Positions 1-7,963 of a stretch of DNA of 52,843 nucleotides are shown one piece after another. Below the pieces are notes generated by a model. That model was not told where the DNA came from. It saw only the letters and a list, made by a program, of their open reading frames with translations, and did not search any database. A program made the translations under genes and the position numbers. The stretch's first letter is position 1. The number at the start of each line of letters is the position of its first letter. This stretch comes from an uncultured Eubacteriales bacterium (GTDB lineage Bacteria; Bacillota; Clostridia; Peptostreptococcales; Anaerovoracaceae): positions 1 to 52,843 of the forward strand of contig ONJG01000028.1 in assembly GCA_900318105.1 (NCBI GenBank), given 5' to 3'.

Positions 1-38
1 ACCGCGTGCCGTGGGTTCAAGTCCTACTGCCCCTGCCA
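1..38 (+). tRNA. tRNA-Trp, 3' part only
   Basis: The window opens inside a tRNA. Visible are the 3' side of the anticodon stem, a T arm with GGTTCAAGTCC, the acceptor strand TGCCCCT, discriminator G and an encoded CCA. An acceptor strand pairing with AGGGGCA plus discriminator G is typical of bacterial tRNA-Trp. The anticodon lies outside the window, so the identity is inferred. Confidence 0.72.
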
Positions 39-55
39 ATTACAATTATATATGT

Positions 56-132
56 CGGGGTGTAGCGCAGCTTGGTAGCGCAACTGGTTTGGGACCAGTG
101 GGCCGCGGGTTCAAATCCTGCCACCCCGACCA
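56..132 (+). tRNA. tRNA-Pro (anticodon TGG)
   Basis: A 77-base cloverleaf with acceptor CGGGGTG pairing with CACCCCG, discriminator A and encoded CCA. The anticodon loop TTTGGGA gives TGG, which reads CCN proline codons. Second gene of a four-tRNA array. A second proline tRNA, with anticodon CGG, lies at 43674. Confidence 0.96.
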
Positions 133-151
133 TTTTTAAAACTAAACATGT

Positions 152-227
152 GGGCCATTAGCTCAGTGGTTAGAGCAACCGGCTCATAACCGGTCGGTCC
201 TTGGTTCGAACCCAAGATGGCCCACCA
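152..227 (+). tRNA. tRNA with anticodon CAT (elongator Met, possibly Ile2)
   Basis: A 76-base cloverleaf with acceptor GGGCCAT pairing with ATGGCCC, discriminator A and encoded CCA. The anticodon loop CTCATAA gives CAT. Position 1 pairs normally, so this is not initiator tRNA. Elongator tRNA-Met and lysidine-modified tRNA-Ile2 share this anticodon and I cannot fully separate them by eye; Met is favoured. Confidence 0.93.
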
Positions 228-254
228 CTTACAGGCGCAACACAGTTGCGACAT

Positions 255-330
255 GCTCAGATAGCTCAGTAGGTAGAGCAGGGGACTGAAAATCCCCGTG
301 TCCCTGGTTCGATTCCGGGTCTGAGCACCA
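255..330 (+). tRNA. tRNA-Phe (anticodon GAA)
   Basis: A 76-base cloverleaf with acceptor GCTCAGA pairing with TCTGAGC, discriminator A and encoded CCA. The anticodon loop CTGAAAA gives GAA. It is the last tRNA of the array and is followed ten bases later by a strong hairpin. Confidence 0.97.
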
Positions 331-339
331 AAACAAAAA

Positions 340-375
340 GGCTGTCACATTTGAATATAATGTGACAGCCTATTT
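340..375. terminator. Bidirectional intrinsic terminator
   Basis: A perfect 11-bp stem (GGCTGTCACAT / ATGTGACAGCC) with a 9-base loop is flanked by an A-rich tract on the left and TATTTT on the right. It can therefore end both the tRNA array (+) and the peptide gene at 390-638 (-), whose stop codon is 20 bases away. Confidence 0.88.
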
Positions 376-389
376 TCTAACCAATTCCT

Positions 390-638
390 CTATTTAGGAC
401 CTTTCCTGCATGCGACGCCAATGCTTAAATAATCACTGCCCATGTATACTGTTTGCATAGCAATACACGCATCGTTTGTCCCGCACCAACTGCCGTCCTC
501 TACAGTATGTCCGCAACCGGAAGTTTGACGATCGCGAAATTCAAGTGTGTTGCAATCAGTATCGAAACCACCGGAAACAGATTTTAATTCATCCATTGAA
601 ACTTCCTGATCGAATACCTTTTTCTCCTGATCTGACAT
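390..638 (-). CDS. Double-glycine-leader, Cys-rich small peptide (putative bacteriocin/RiPP-type precursor)
   Basis: An 82-residue protein. Residues 1-24 look like a class II bacteriocin-type leader: charged, with MDELKSVSGG directly before the presumed cut after Gly24. The remaining 58 residues are rich in Gly, Asp and Thr and carry five cysteines (29, 42, 52, 58, 77). Leaders of this kind are normally removed by a peptidase-containing ABC transporter during export; none is encoded in this window, nor is any modification enzyme. AAAGGAGGA lies six bases before the ATG, and a TATAAT promoter lies at 673-701. The gene is divergent from a small Xre regulator. The odd Cys number means at least one is unpaired or used otherwise. 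The export signal is seen in the sequence; the biological role is unknown. Confidence 0.72.
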   Translation of the reverse strand: MSDQEKKVFDQEVSMDELKSVSGGFDTDCNTLEFRDRQTSGCGHTVEDGSWCGTNDACIAMQTVYMGSDYLSIGVACRKGPK

Positions 639-672
639 ATCATTCCTCCTTTGTTTTATTATCTGTAGGTAT

Positions 673-701
673 ATTATAGTACCTGTATAATTAATTATAA
701 A
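673..701 (-). promoter_or_regulatory. Candidate promoter of the peptide gene, with dyad over the -10
   Basis: Read on the minus strand: -35 TTTATA (696-701), 17-base spacer, -10 TATAAT (673-678). A small inverted repeat AGGTA-N8-TACCT (667-684) covers the -10 box and could be an operator for the divergent Xre regulator. The promoter is a match to consensus; the operator role is inferred. Confidence 0.55.
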
Positions 702-780
702 GTAATAATTTTTCTACAGGGGATTGATTATAATCTTATTTTGAAAAAATGCAAGAGAAAATTTTATACGTAAAGTTTGC

Positions 781-809
781 TTGACATAGCGCAGGGATAT
801 CACTACAAT
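781..809 (+). promoter_or_regulatory. Consensus sigma-A promoter of the Xre gene
   Basis: Perfect TTGACA (781-786), 17-base spacer, TACAAT (804-809). Transcription would start near 816, about 46 bases before the preferred ATG at 862. Confidence 0.82.
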
Positions 810-861
810 TGGCACAGATAGTGTCTTTTTGGGCATTTTATGTCTATATGTAGTGAGGACT

Positions 862-1068
862 ATGGAAAACAAGCTGGCTAAGATCAGAAAAGAAAAGAAG
901 ATCGGGCAGGCTTATCTCGTTGAAAAACTCGGTGTTTCGAGTCAGAGCATAAGCGCCATAGAGACGGGCAAATCCACACCGTCGCTTGAGCTTGCCATGG
1001 ATATTGCATATCTTCTTGAAATGCCGCTGGAGGAGATATTCATCTACGAAAACCGATTCAAGAAATAG
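862..1068 (+). CDS. Small Xre-family helix-turn-helix regulator
   Basis: A 68-residue stand-alone HTH protein. The helix-turn-helix covers roughly residues 15-45 (QAYLVEKLGVSSQSISAIE), followed by GKSTPSLELAMDIAYLLEM, the usual pattern of SinR/Cro-type DNA-binding domains, with no ligand domain. The frame is open from a TTG at 829, but the ATG at 862 is preferred: it begins directly with the HTH fold and follows GTGAGGA. It has its own consensus promoter and a strong terminator. It is divergent from the double-glycine peptide gene, so local control of that peptide is a reasonable inference; the target is not shown by the sequence. Confidence 0.85.
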   Translation: MENKLAKIRKEKKIGQAYLVEKLGVSSQSISAIETGKSTPSLELAMDIAYLLEMPLEEIFIYENRFKK

Positions 1069-1073
1069 AGCTT

Positions 1074-1097
1074 ACGGGCCGATACGGCCCGTTTTTT
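1074..1097 (+). terminator. Intrinsic terminator after the Xre gene
   Basis: ACGGGCCG - ATA - CGGCCCGT stem followed by a run of T. It lies six bases after the Xre stop codon. Confidence 0.92.
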
Positions 1098-1151
1098 AAT
1101 AATTAGTAATAATCGTATATTTGTTAACTTATAAAGGTGTAGAATGCCCTC

Positions 1152-2642
1152 ATGAATATTGGGGCATTTTACAAACGAAAAATCTTCATAATAGTGGCAA
1201 TTACGGCTGCGGTAATGATTACCGCTTCGTTGCCGTCTTTTGCTGCATCAGTACCTGCATCTTACGGTCAGGTTAATTCTGATGTAGGTGCAATTCTCAG
1301 GAAATCCTCCACGACATCATCTGCTAGACTCACAGTACTTTCGGATAACACGGCAGTTACTGTTCACAAGGAGATCTTTAAATCCAGGACTTCCACGTCT
1401 GCAGCTGACAGATGGTACTATGTCACGGCAGGTTCCAGAAAAGGATATATCCGCGCAGACCTGGTAGATAATATCAAATCTGGGAGCATACAGGGTGTTG
1501 TTAAATCAAGCGTCAATTACAGAAAAGGCGCCGGCGTTCAGATGTCAAAGTACGGAGCGCTCAGCAAGGGCACAAAGATCACTGTGCTTATGGTTGCCAA
1601 TCCGGTCGATTCCACCAAAGGAAGCAGCATCACATGGTATAAAGCGAAGATCGGTTCAAAGACCGCATATGTATGTTCGGATAAAATCACATTGACCGGC
1701 AAAGCCACAGCGGCGGCAAATACCACGAGCAAGAGTGCAGCAAAAACTACCGCAAAGACGACGGGCGATGCGCAGTTTGAAAAATATATGAAGCAGCAGG
1801 GATTCCCGGAGTCATATAAGCCGGCTCTCCGCACACTTCATAAAGCGCATCCGAAATGGGTTTTTGTGGCGCGCAAGACAAATATCAACTGGAATGACGC
1901 ACTTGCCAAGCAATCGCGAAGCGGAGTTTCGCTTGTGCACAAGTCATATCCAAAGTCCTACAGAAACGGCAATTCGCAGAGGGAGCCGGGCTGGTACAAT
2001 GCCAATAAAAAAGTAGTGGCGTATTATATGGATCCCAGGCATTTTCTGAACGAAAACAGCATATACATGTTTGAGGATCTCTCATATAAAAAAGCGTATC
2101 AGACCACGTACGTGGTTAACGCCATACTGGCACCGTCCAAACTTCCGAAGTACGGATTCACTGCCGCTATATTTGTAAAAGCCGGTTCGAAATACAAAAT
2201 AAGTCCGGTGTTCCTTGCGGCCAGAGCCAGACAGGAGACAGGCGGGGGAAGCGATGCAATCTACGGCAAATCGAAACTGGGCAGAGTGTACAATCCGTTT
2301 AACATAGGTGCATTCGGCGGATCGAACCCGCTGTATAACGGACTCATCTATGCGAAGGCAAAAGGCTGGAATACACAGGCCAAGGCAGTGGAAGGCGGAG
2401 CAAAGTTACTTGCTGAGAGCTACATAAACAAGGGTCAGCATACTGTGTACTATCAGAGATTCAACGTCAGAAACGGAGCAGCCAGAGTAGCGACACATCA
2501 GTATATGACCAATATCATGGCTGCCTACAGCGAGTCGCTTTCAACCAGAAACTCCTATAAAAAATACGGAGTGAACAAGCAGCCACTCGTATTTGAAATA
2601 CCAATCTACAACGGCATGCCGTCATCGACGAAACTGCCTTAG
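1152..2642 (+). CDS. Secreted SH3-domain N-acetylglucosaminidase (autolysin-like)
   Basis: A 496-residue exported protein. A Lys/Arg start and hydrophobic stretch (about 9-30) ending near SFAAS form a signal peptide. Two bacterial SH3 repeats follow (about 38-105 and 113-180), then an Ala/Thr/Lys linker (182-205) and a C-terminal glucosaminidase domain (about 210-496). That domain contains ARARQETGGGSDAIYG with the presumed catalytic Glu at 362, and NPFNIGAFGG. Enzymes of this GH73-like group cut the GlcNAc-MurNAc bond of peptidoglycan during wall turnover or cell separation; the SH3 repeats bind wall. The start is an ATG after AAAGGTG, with rather long spacing. The gene is monocistronic and convergent with the next gene; its terminator lies inside that neighbour. 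Confidence 0.86.
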   Translation: MNIGAFYKRKIFIIVAITAAVMITASLPSFAASVPASYGQVNSDVGAILRKSSTTSSARLTVLSDNTAVTVHKEIFKSRTSTSAADRWYYVTAGSRKGYIRADLVDNIKSGSIQGVVKSSVNYRKGAGVQMSKYGALSKGTKITVLMVANPVDSTKGSSITWYKAKIGSKTAYVCSDKITLTGKATAAANTTSKSAAKTTAKTTGDAQFEKYMKQQGFPESYKPALRTLHKAHPKWVFVARKTNINWNDALAKQSRSGVSLVHKSYPKSYRNGNSQREPGWYNANKKVVAYYMDPRHFLNENSIYMFEDLSYKKAYQTTYVVNAILAPSKLPKYGFTAAIFVKAGSKYKISPVFLAARARQETGGGSDAIYGKSKLGRVYNPFNIGAFGGSNPLYNGLIYAKAKGWNTQAKAVEGGAKLLAESYINKGQHTVYYQRFNVRNGAARVATHQYMTNIMAAYSESLSTRNSYKKYGVNKQPLVFEIPIYNGMPSSTKLP

Positions 2643-2664
2643 TGCAAACGGCGTTATATAGAAA

Positions 2665-3585
2665 TTACAGAGCTCGTGCTCCCTGATATGTATCACGGAG
2701 TGCGAGTTCTTTATTTATGGCATTGAGAATAGTGCGTTTACGGTAGCTCCATTCAGGAGATACGAGGATCTTTCTCGGGACATCTCCTGTGAGTCTGTGA
2801 ATCGTTATCTCAGGCGGTATTATCTCAAGGCATCTGACCACGAGGTCAACATAGCTTTCGATCGAATCGAAGGGTACATAATCCGGCATCTCCTTATAAA
2901 GAGGAGATGTTTTAACTATATTCATGAGATGTAGCTTGAGGCCGAATGGGCGCCTTGCAGGGTCTTCGCAAACATAGCGAAGGGAGTCAAACATCATATC
3001 TTCGGTCTCACCCGGAAGCCCGAGTATGAGGTGGGTAACGAATCTGATGCCGCGGCGTTTCAGCTCTGCGACAGAACGATCATAATCTTCGGTTGAATAG
3101 CAGAGGTTCATGGCATCCTGAGTCGTCCTGTGCACGCTCTGAAGCCCGAGCTCAACCCACATGAAGTGCTCTTTGTTAATCTCTTCTAGAAGATCAAGGA
3201 CATCGTCAGGCAGGCAATCAGGCCTGGTTGCAATTGCTATCCCTGAGATTCTCGGGTCGTCAAGCGCTGCATAGTAACGTTCTTTCAATACTTCAACCGG
3301 TGCATATGTGTTGGTGAATGACTGAAAATATGCGATGTAATTTGCATCGGGCCATTTGGCTGAGAGCCTGTCTATCTGTTCGGTGACAGACTCGGCCATG
3401 GAAGAGGAATGAGCGGCGAGCTCGCCTGAGCCTCCTTCAGAACAAAAGCTGCAGCCTCCGCTTCCTTTGGAGCCGTCCCTGTTCGGGCAGGTAAAGCCGG
3501 CATCGACGGACAGTTTTACTGTCTTTCCGCCGAATTCCTTCTTTAAAAAATCGCTGATTGAATTGTATCTTTCGCCGCCTTGCAT
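2665..3585 (-). CDS. TIGR01212-family radical SAM protein (YhcC/YtqA-like)
   Basis: A 306-residue protein. The [4Fe-4S]/SAM-binding cysteines appear near residue 33 in a CPNRDGSKGSGGCSFC pattern with the longer first spacing typical of the YhcC/YtqA group. Later conserved stretches include YFQSFTNTYAP, IATRPDCL, WVELGLQS, HLILGLPGE and LHLMNIVKTSPL. Family members are widespread and the reaction is not established to my knowledge, so no function is assigned. It is divergent from queH with a 65-base intergenic region. The C-terminal codons overlap a + strand terminator. Confidence 0.88.
   Translation of the reverse strand: MQGGERYNSISDFLKKEFGGKTVKLSVDAGFTCPNRDGSKGSGGCSFCSEGGSGELAAHSSSMAESVTEQIDRLSAKWPDANYIAYFQSFTNTYAPVEVLKERYYAALDDPRISGIAIATRPDCLPDDVLDLLEEINKEHFMWVELGLQSVHRTTQDAMNLCYSTEDYDRSVAELKRRGIRFVTHLILGLPGETEDMMFDSLRYVCEDPARRPFGLKLHLMNIVKTSPLYKEMPDYVPFDSIESYVDLVVRCLEIIPPEITIHRLTGDVPRKILVSPEWSYRKRTILNAINKELALRDTYQGARAL
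2669..2718 (+). terminator. Intrinsic terminator embedded in the convergent coding sequence
   Basis: Arms 2669-2682 and 2697-2710 form a 14-bp stem with three G-U pairs and no mismatch, followed by TTATTTAT. It would stop + strand transcripts of the glucosaminidase gene, yet it lies within the last codons of the minus-strand gene ending at 2665. Confidence 0.72.
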
Positions 3586-3650
3586 ATTCTATGAATCCGA
3601 TTAATGTGGTACAATTGATAAGTTATTGAAGCAACGGGGAGACAGTATCT

Positions 3651-4325
3651 GTGGACAAAGCATCTGAGACCTCAAGCTGCATCACGCGCAGCGCATATGA
3701 GGAAAACAGAATAATTGCAGATGAGATGCAGGGGCTTGTGCTGAACCCGCAAAAGCCGAGCGTTCTTCTGCATGCGTGCTGCGGTCCCTGCGCCACGTCC
3801 TGTGTGGAACGACTGGCTCCCGATTACGCTGTTACGGTTTATTATTATAATCCAAATATCACGGACAGGGAAGAATACTACCTGAGGCGTGACACACTCA
3901 AGCATTTTATAGATGAGTTCAACAGAGAAAACGGAGACCTCTATACAGTAGGCTTTCTCGAGGGAGCATATGAGCCTGAAAAGTTCATTGAAAAAGCAGA
4001 CCCTCTCAGGGACGAGCCGGAGGGAGGAAAGCGCTGCGATGTGTGCTTTGCCATGAGGCTCAAGGAAACGGCCAGGATGGCAGCCAGACTCGAGATGCAG
4101 TACTTTACCACCACGATGTCGGTAAGCCCTCACAAGAATTATGAAAAGATAAAGAGCCTCGGCAGTATGCTCGAGGAGGAGGTATCCGCCGGTTTTCTGG
4201 ATGTGGACTTTAAAAAGCAAAACGGCTTTGGCAGGAGCGTTGAGCTCTCAAAGAAATACGGGTTATACAGACAGAATTTCTGCGGCTGCGAATATGCAAG
4301 GGCAGCCATGGAACTCGGTAAATAA
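3651..4325 (+). CDS. queH: Epoxyqueuosine reductase QueH
   Basis: A 224-residue protein with a GTG start (GGGGAG upstream; no good ATG in frame). QueH reduces epoxyqueuosine to queuosine in tRNA, as the unrelated QueG does elsewhere. The family signature is present: LHACCGPCATSC near residue 42, RCDVCFAMR near 125, and FCGCEYA near the C-terminus, giving the cysteines for an iron-sulfur centre and second metal. Earlier pathway steps, queA and tgt, lie together at 23137-25447, so the last step is separated from them. It appears to be first in the + strand run, with asnA starting 31 bases later. A TACAAT box at 3610 suggests a promoter, but the -35 is poor. Confidence 0.93.
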   Translation: MDKASETSSCITRSAYEENRIIADEMQGLVLNPQKPSVLLHACCGPCATSCVERLAPDYAVTVYYYNPNITDREEYYLRRDTLKHFIDEFNRENGDLYTVGFLEGAYEPEKFIEKADPLRDEPEGGKRCDVCFAMRLKETARMAARLEMQYFTTTMSVSPHKNYEKIKSLGSMLEEEVSAGFLDVDFKKQNGFGRSVELSKKYGLYRQNFCGCEYARAAMELGK

Positions 4326-4356
4326 AAGGCCAAGGGAAGAAAGGAAGAATAAAAGA

Positions 4357-5367
4357 ATGAGTAAATTAATCGTACCAAAAGACTATGAGCCGATACTCGG
4401 TCTTAATGAAACACAAAAAGCAATTAAGAGAATCAAGGATTATTTCCAGAAATCGCTTGCGCATGATTTAAATCTCCAGCGCGTGAGTGCGCCGCTTTTC
4501 GTATTCCCCGAGACAGGCCTCAACGATAATCTTAACGGTTACGAGAGAAGAGTTGAATTTACCATCAAGGACATAGATGAGAAAAAGGTGGAGGTAGTGC
4601 AGTCACTGGCCAAGTGGAAGAGAAATGCACTCGGCAGATACGGCATGGAGCCCGGATACGGCCTTTACACCGACATGGACGCCATCAGAAGGGATGAGGA
4701 ACTCGACAACATCCACTCGATTTACGTCGACCAGTGGGACTGGGAAAAGGTAATCACTGCTGACCAGAGAAATGAGAAATATCTCGAGCACACCGTAAGG
4801 ATTATCTACAGATGCATGCAGGACCTCGGAGAATATGTAAACGACCACTATCCGCAGCTCAACATCGAGATGGCGGACAGGATTAAATTCATCGACTCAC
4901 AGGATCTAGAGGATGAGTACCCGGATAAAACGCCTAAGGAAAGAGAAAAACTCGCCGCTGAGGAGTATGGTGCGGTCTTTATCAAGAAAATCGGAAAGAC
5001 CCTGAAATCCGGAAACAAGCATGACGGAAGAGCGCCGGACTATGATGACTGGGAGCTCAACGGAGATATCATCGTATGGAACCCCGTGCTTGAGGATCAG
5101 CTGGAGCTCTCCTCAATGGGCATCAGAGTTGACTCAGAGGCCATGCTCAGACAGCTCAAACTCGACGACAAGGAAGACAGGAAGGATCTCGACTTCCACA
5201 AGAAGATTATAAATGACGAGCTTCCGCTTACCATCGGAGGCGGAATAGGACAGAGCAGGCTCTGCATGTACTTCCTCAAGAAGGCACATATCGGAGAGGT
5301 GCAGGTAAGTGTATGGCCTGATGACATGATCGAAGAGTGCGCAAAGAACAAGATATTCCTGCTGTAA
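4357..5367 (+). CDS. asnA: Aspartate-ammonia ligase (asparagine synthetase A)
   Basis: A 336-residue protein making asparagine from aspartate, ammonia and ATP in the cytoplasm. It resembles class II aminoacyl-tRNA synthetases; visible motifs are SAPLFVFPETGLND, RRVEFTIKD, QSLAKWKRNAL, YTDMDAIRRDE, SIYVDQWDWE and, at the C-terminus, GGGIGQSRLCMYFL for ATP binding. The length matches the family. The frame is open upstream from 4201 inside queH, but the ATG at 4357 follows GAAAGGAAG and begins the conserved N-terminus MSKLIVPKDYEPI. There is no T-box or other leader in the 31-base gap to queH. Confidence 0.96.
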   Translation: MSKLIVPKDYEPILGLNETQKAIKRIKDYFQKSLAHDLNLQRVSAPLFVFPETGLNDNLNGYERRVEFTIKDIDEKKVEVVQSLAKWKRNALGRYGMEPGYGLYTDMDAIRRDEELDNIHSIYVDQWDWEKVITADQRNEKYLEHTVRIIYRCMQDLGEYVNDHYPQLNIEMADRIKFIDSQDLEDEYPDKTPKEREKLAAEEYGAVFIKKIGKTLKSGNKHDGRAPDYDDWELNGDIIVWNPVLEDQLELSSMGIRVDSEAMLRQLKLDDKEDRKDLDFHKKIINDELPLTIGGGIGQSRLCMYFLKKAHIGEVQVSVWPDDMIEECAKNKIFLL

Positions 5368-5374
5368 GATCCCT

Positions 5375-7366
5375 ATGCAGTTTATAGACGTTGTAATTGA
5401 GAATAAGAGCGTATACACGGACAACTTCTACACATACTCCGCTCCAGATGATGTGCGAGTCGGGGGACGGGTAGAAGTTCCGTTTGCAGGGCGAAAAAAT
5501 CCCGTGCCCGCTTACTGCGTAAGGACCGGTGTAGAGCCGAGGATAGACAAGTCCAAAATCAAAGAGATATCGGAATATCTGCCCGAAAGATCCCTCAATG
5601 AGGAGATGGTGGATACGGCGCTCTGGATGAGAAAGCGTTACGGCGTCAAATACATAGATGCTTTCAAGATGTTCGAAACAGCCGGAAAAAGACCGGCTAA
5701 GGAAGTTGAAGCCACCGACACGCCGACGGACCCGGGTTTTGAACTCAGCAAGGGACAGGAAAGAGCAGCGGACAGAATCTGCAGTGCCGCAGATGACGAA
5801 AAGTTCAGGGCATTCCTGATAAAAGGAGTCACAAACAGCGGCAAGACCGAAGTGTACATGAGGGCGGTAGAAAAGGTCCTTGACATGGGAAAGACCGCCA
5901 TAGTGCTGCTGCCGGAGATTGCTCTATCCGAGCAGGTTGCGGACAGGTTTCGCAGGAGATTCGGATCCGGCATGGTGGCCACACTTCACAGCAGGCTCAA
6001 GACATCCGAAAAACTAAGGGAATGGCTGAGAATCCGAAGCGGTGAAGCAAAGATAGTGGTAGGGGCGAGAACGTCCGTATTCGCGCCACTGGACAATATA
6101 GGAATTATTGTAATAGACGAGGAACACGAGACAACATACAAGTCCGACCACAATCCAAAGTATGACACAGTTGATGTGGCATACAAAAGAGCGGCATATT
6201 CAAACGCTTTACTCGTTATGGGAAGCGCAACTCCAAGCGTTGTATCTTATTACAGATCAAAGACAGGAGTGTATGAACTCATCGAGATGGATGAGAGGAT
6301 AGGAAGCAGCGAGATGCCGGAGCTTGAGCTTGTGGACATGAGAAAAGAGACAATGTCAGGCAATCTCGAAGTCCTGTCAAGAGAGCTTATAAGGAGTATA
6401 GACGCCACCCTTGCGGCAGGAGAGCAGGTTATACTGTTTCTTAACCGCAGAGGATTTTCAACGCAGGTTCTCTGCCCGGATTGCGGATACAGGATGACAT
6501 GCGATGACTGCGGCATTACTCTTACGTATCACAAATCTTCAAATGCTCTTGTCTGCCATTACTGCGGAAAGAAATCACCGCTGCCGGGCAAATGCCCCAA
6601 GTGCGGAAGTAAATTCATCAAGTACATCGGGGCGGGCACCGAAAGAGTGGAGGAAACCGTAAGGAAGATGTGGCCTGATGCAAAGGTGTCGAGATTTGAT
6701 ATCGACACGGCATCGGATATAAATGATTCCGGCAGGGTAATTGATGACTTTCAGTCCGGCAGGACCAACATACTGGTCGGAACCCAGATACTGGCCAAGG
6801 GACTGGATTTTAAAAATGTCGGGCTTGTCGGCATAATAAATGCGGATGTGAGCCTCAATATTCCTGACTACAGGTCCACTGAGAGGACTTACCAGCTCAT
6901 CACGCAGGTGGCCGGAAGGGCCGGCAGGACGGGCGGCAAGAGCCGCGTTCTGATTCAGACCTACGAGCCGGAAAGCGACGTGATAAACGAGGCTGCTTCG
7001 GGAGATTATGAAGGATTTTATGATTCCGAGATACTTCACAGAGGCCTGATGAATTATCCGCCGTATACTGATATAATCTCTGTCGGTTTTGTATCGGGCT
7101 CTGAGGATACGGCTCTTGCATATGCCGAAAAGTTCAGAAAGAGGCTGCTTGATCTCAGGGACGCTCCTGAGGGAGTTCAGATTCTGAGGGTCAGGCCGGA
7201 CGAGAGAAGGACAGATGGCAAAGCCCGCGCAGTTTTTGTAATAAAGGCTCCTCAGGGCAGCAGAGCCGGATATATAAACGAATACATGAAGTACCGCGAC
7301 CGGATGACAGAATCCAAAGCGGACTGCTTCATAGAAATAGACGTAAATCCATACGGGATAACATAG
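5375..7366 (+). CDS. priA: Primosomal protein N' (PriA helicase), compact form
   Basis: A 663-residue replication-restart helicase that reloads the replisome at stalled forks. The N-terminal 3'-DNA-binding domain covers about 1-105. The helicase has Walker A GVTNSGKTEVY (near 150; most PriA proteins have Gly where this has Asn) and DEEHETTYK. Zinc-binding pairs CPDCGYRMTCDDC and CHYC...CPKC lie near 368-410, followed by the second helicase lobe (GTQILAKGLDF, QVAGRAGR). It is shorter than the roughly 730-805 residues usual for the family; the stretch between the DNA-binding domain and the helicase is short, so the winged-helix domain seems reduced. It starts seven bases after asnA, with a weak ribosome-binding site. 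Confidence 0.96.
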   Translation: MQFIDVVIENKSVYTDNFYTYSAPDDVRVGGRVEVPFAGRKNPVPAYCVRTGVEPRIDKSKIKEISEYLPERSLNEEMVDTALWMRKRYGVKYIDAFKMFETAGKRPAKEVEATDTPTDPGFELSKGQERAADRICSAADDEKFRAFLIKGVTNSGKTEVYMRAVEKVLDMGKTAIVLLPEIALSEQVADRFRRRFGSGMVATLHSRLKTSEKLREWLRIRSGEAKIVVGARTSVFAPLDNIGIIVIDEEHETTYKSDHNPKYDTVDVAYKRAAYSNALLVMGSATPSVVSYYRSKTGVYELIEMDERIGSSEMPELELVDMRKETMSGNLEVLSRELIRSIDATLAAGEQVILFLNRRGFSTQVLCPDCGYRMTCDDCGITLTYHKSSNALVCHYCGKKSPLPGKCPKCGSKFIKYIGAGTERVEETVRKMWPDAKVSRFDIDTASDINDSGRVIDDFQSGRTNILVGTQILAKGLDFKNVGLVGIINADVSLNIPDYRSTERTYQLITQVAGRAGRTGGKSRVLIQTYEPESDVINEAASGDYEGFYDSEILHRGLMNYPPYTDIISVGFVSGSEDTALAYAEKFRKRLLDLRDAPEGVQILRVRPDERRTDGKARAVFVIKAPQGSRAGYINEYMKYRDRMTESKADCFIEIDVNPYGIT

Positions 7367-7423
7367 AATCGATTTATTATTCCGTTTATGGAATTAATCT
7401 TGTTTTAAGGAAGTGACATTACA

Positions 7424-7963
7424 ATGGCTATCAGAAACATCACAATACGCGGAGATGAAATACTTTCAAAGAAGTGCAAACCCGTCAAGGAAATAACTCC
7501 ACACATCAAGCAGGTGATGGAGGATATGGTGGAAACCATGAAAAATGCAGACGGGGTGGGAATTGCCGCGCCTCAGGTCGGAATCATGAAGAGATTCTTT
7601 ATCGCAATGCCGCACGTCGACAGCGAAGATGAGGCGGAGCGCGAAAAGATCTATTACATGATCAATCCGGAAATCACATACAGGGAGGGAACGCAGGAAT
7701 CCAGCGAGGGCTGCCTGTCCGTTCCGGGATATATGGGACTCGTGGACAGACCGCAGAAGATAAGGATAAAGGCTCAGGACCTCGATGGAAAAGAGCACGA
7801 GTACGAGTTTGAAGACTTTGCGGCTACCGTATTTTGTCATGAATACGATCATCTCGACGGGATTCTTTATCCGGACGTGGCCAAGGAAATGATGACAGCC
7901 GAAGAATATGCCGAGAGGCTCGAAGCCATCAAGGAAGAGAATCCGGACGGAGGGAACGAATGA
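7424..7963 (+). CDS. def: Peptide deformylase
   Basis: A 179-residue metalloenzyme that removes the formyl group from new N-termini. All three motifs are intact: GVGIAAPQVG (near 45), EGCLSVPG (Cys ligand) and HEYDHLDG (two His ligands and Glu). The C-terminal tail after about residue 150 is charged. AAGGAAGTG lies before the ATG. It overlaps fmt by four bases (ATGA), so the two counteracting formyl enzymes are translationally coupled. Confidence 0.97.
   Translation: MAIRNITIRGDEILSKKCKPVKEITPHIKQVMEDMVETMKNADGVGIAAPQVGIMKRFFIAMPHVDSEDEAEREKIYYMINPEITYREGTQESSEGCLSVPGYMGLVDRPQKIRIKAQDLDGKEHEYEFEDFAATVFCHEYDHLDGILYPDVAKEMMTAEEYAERLEAIKEENPDGGNE

Noticed and set aside
829..861. TTG start for the Xre regulator
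   Set aside because: It has no ribosome-binding site; the ATG at 862 has GTGAGGA and starts the conserved fold.
1..1100. Integrated mobile element at the tRNA array
   Set aside because: No integrase, direct attachment repeat or transposase is visible; only the peptide-regulator pair looks accessory.
3672..4220. 182-residue minus-strand open frame opposite queH
   Set aside because: Antisense to the complete queH motifs; no independent support.
4326..4356. T-box or other riboswitch before asnA
   Set aside because: The gap to queH is only 31 bases and holds nothing but the ribosome-binding site.
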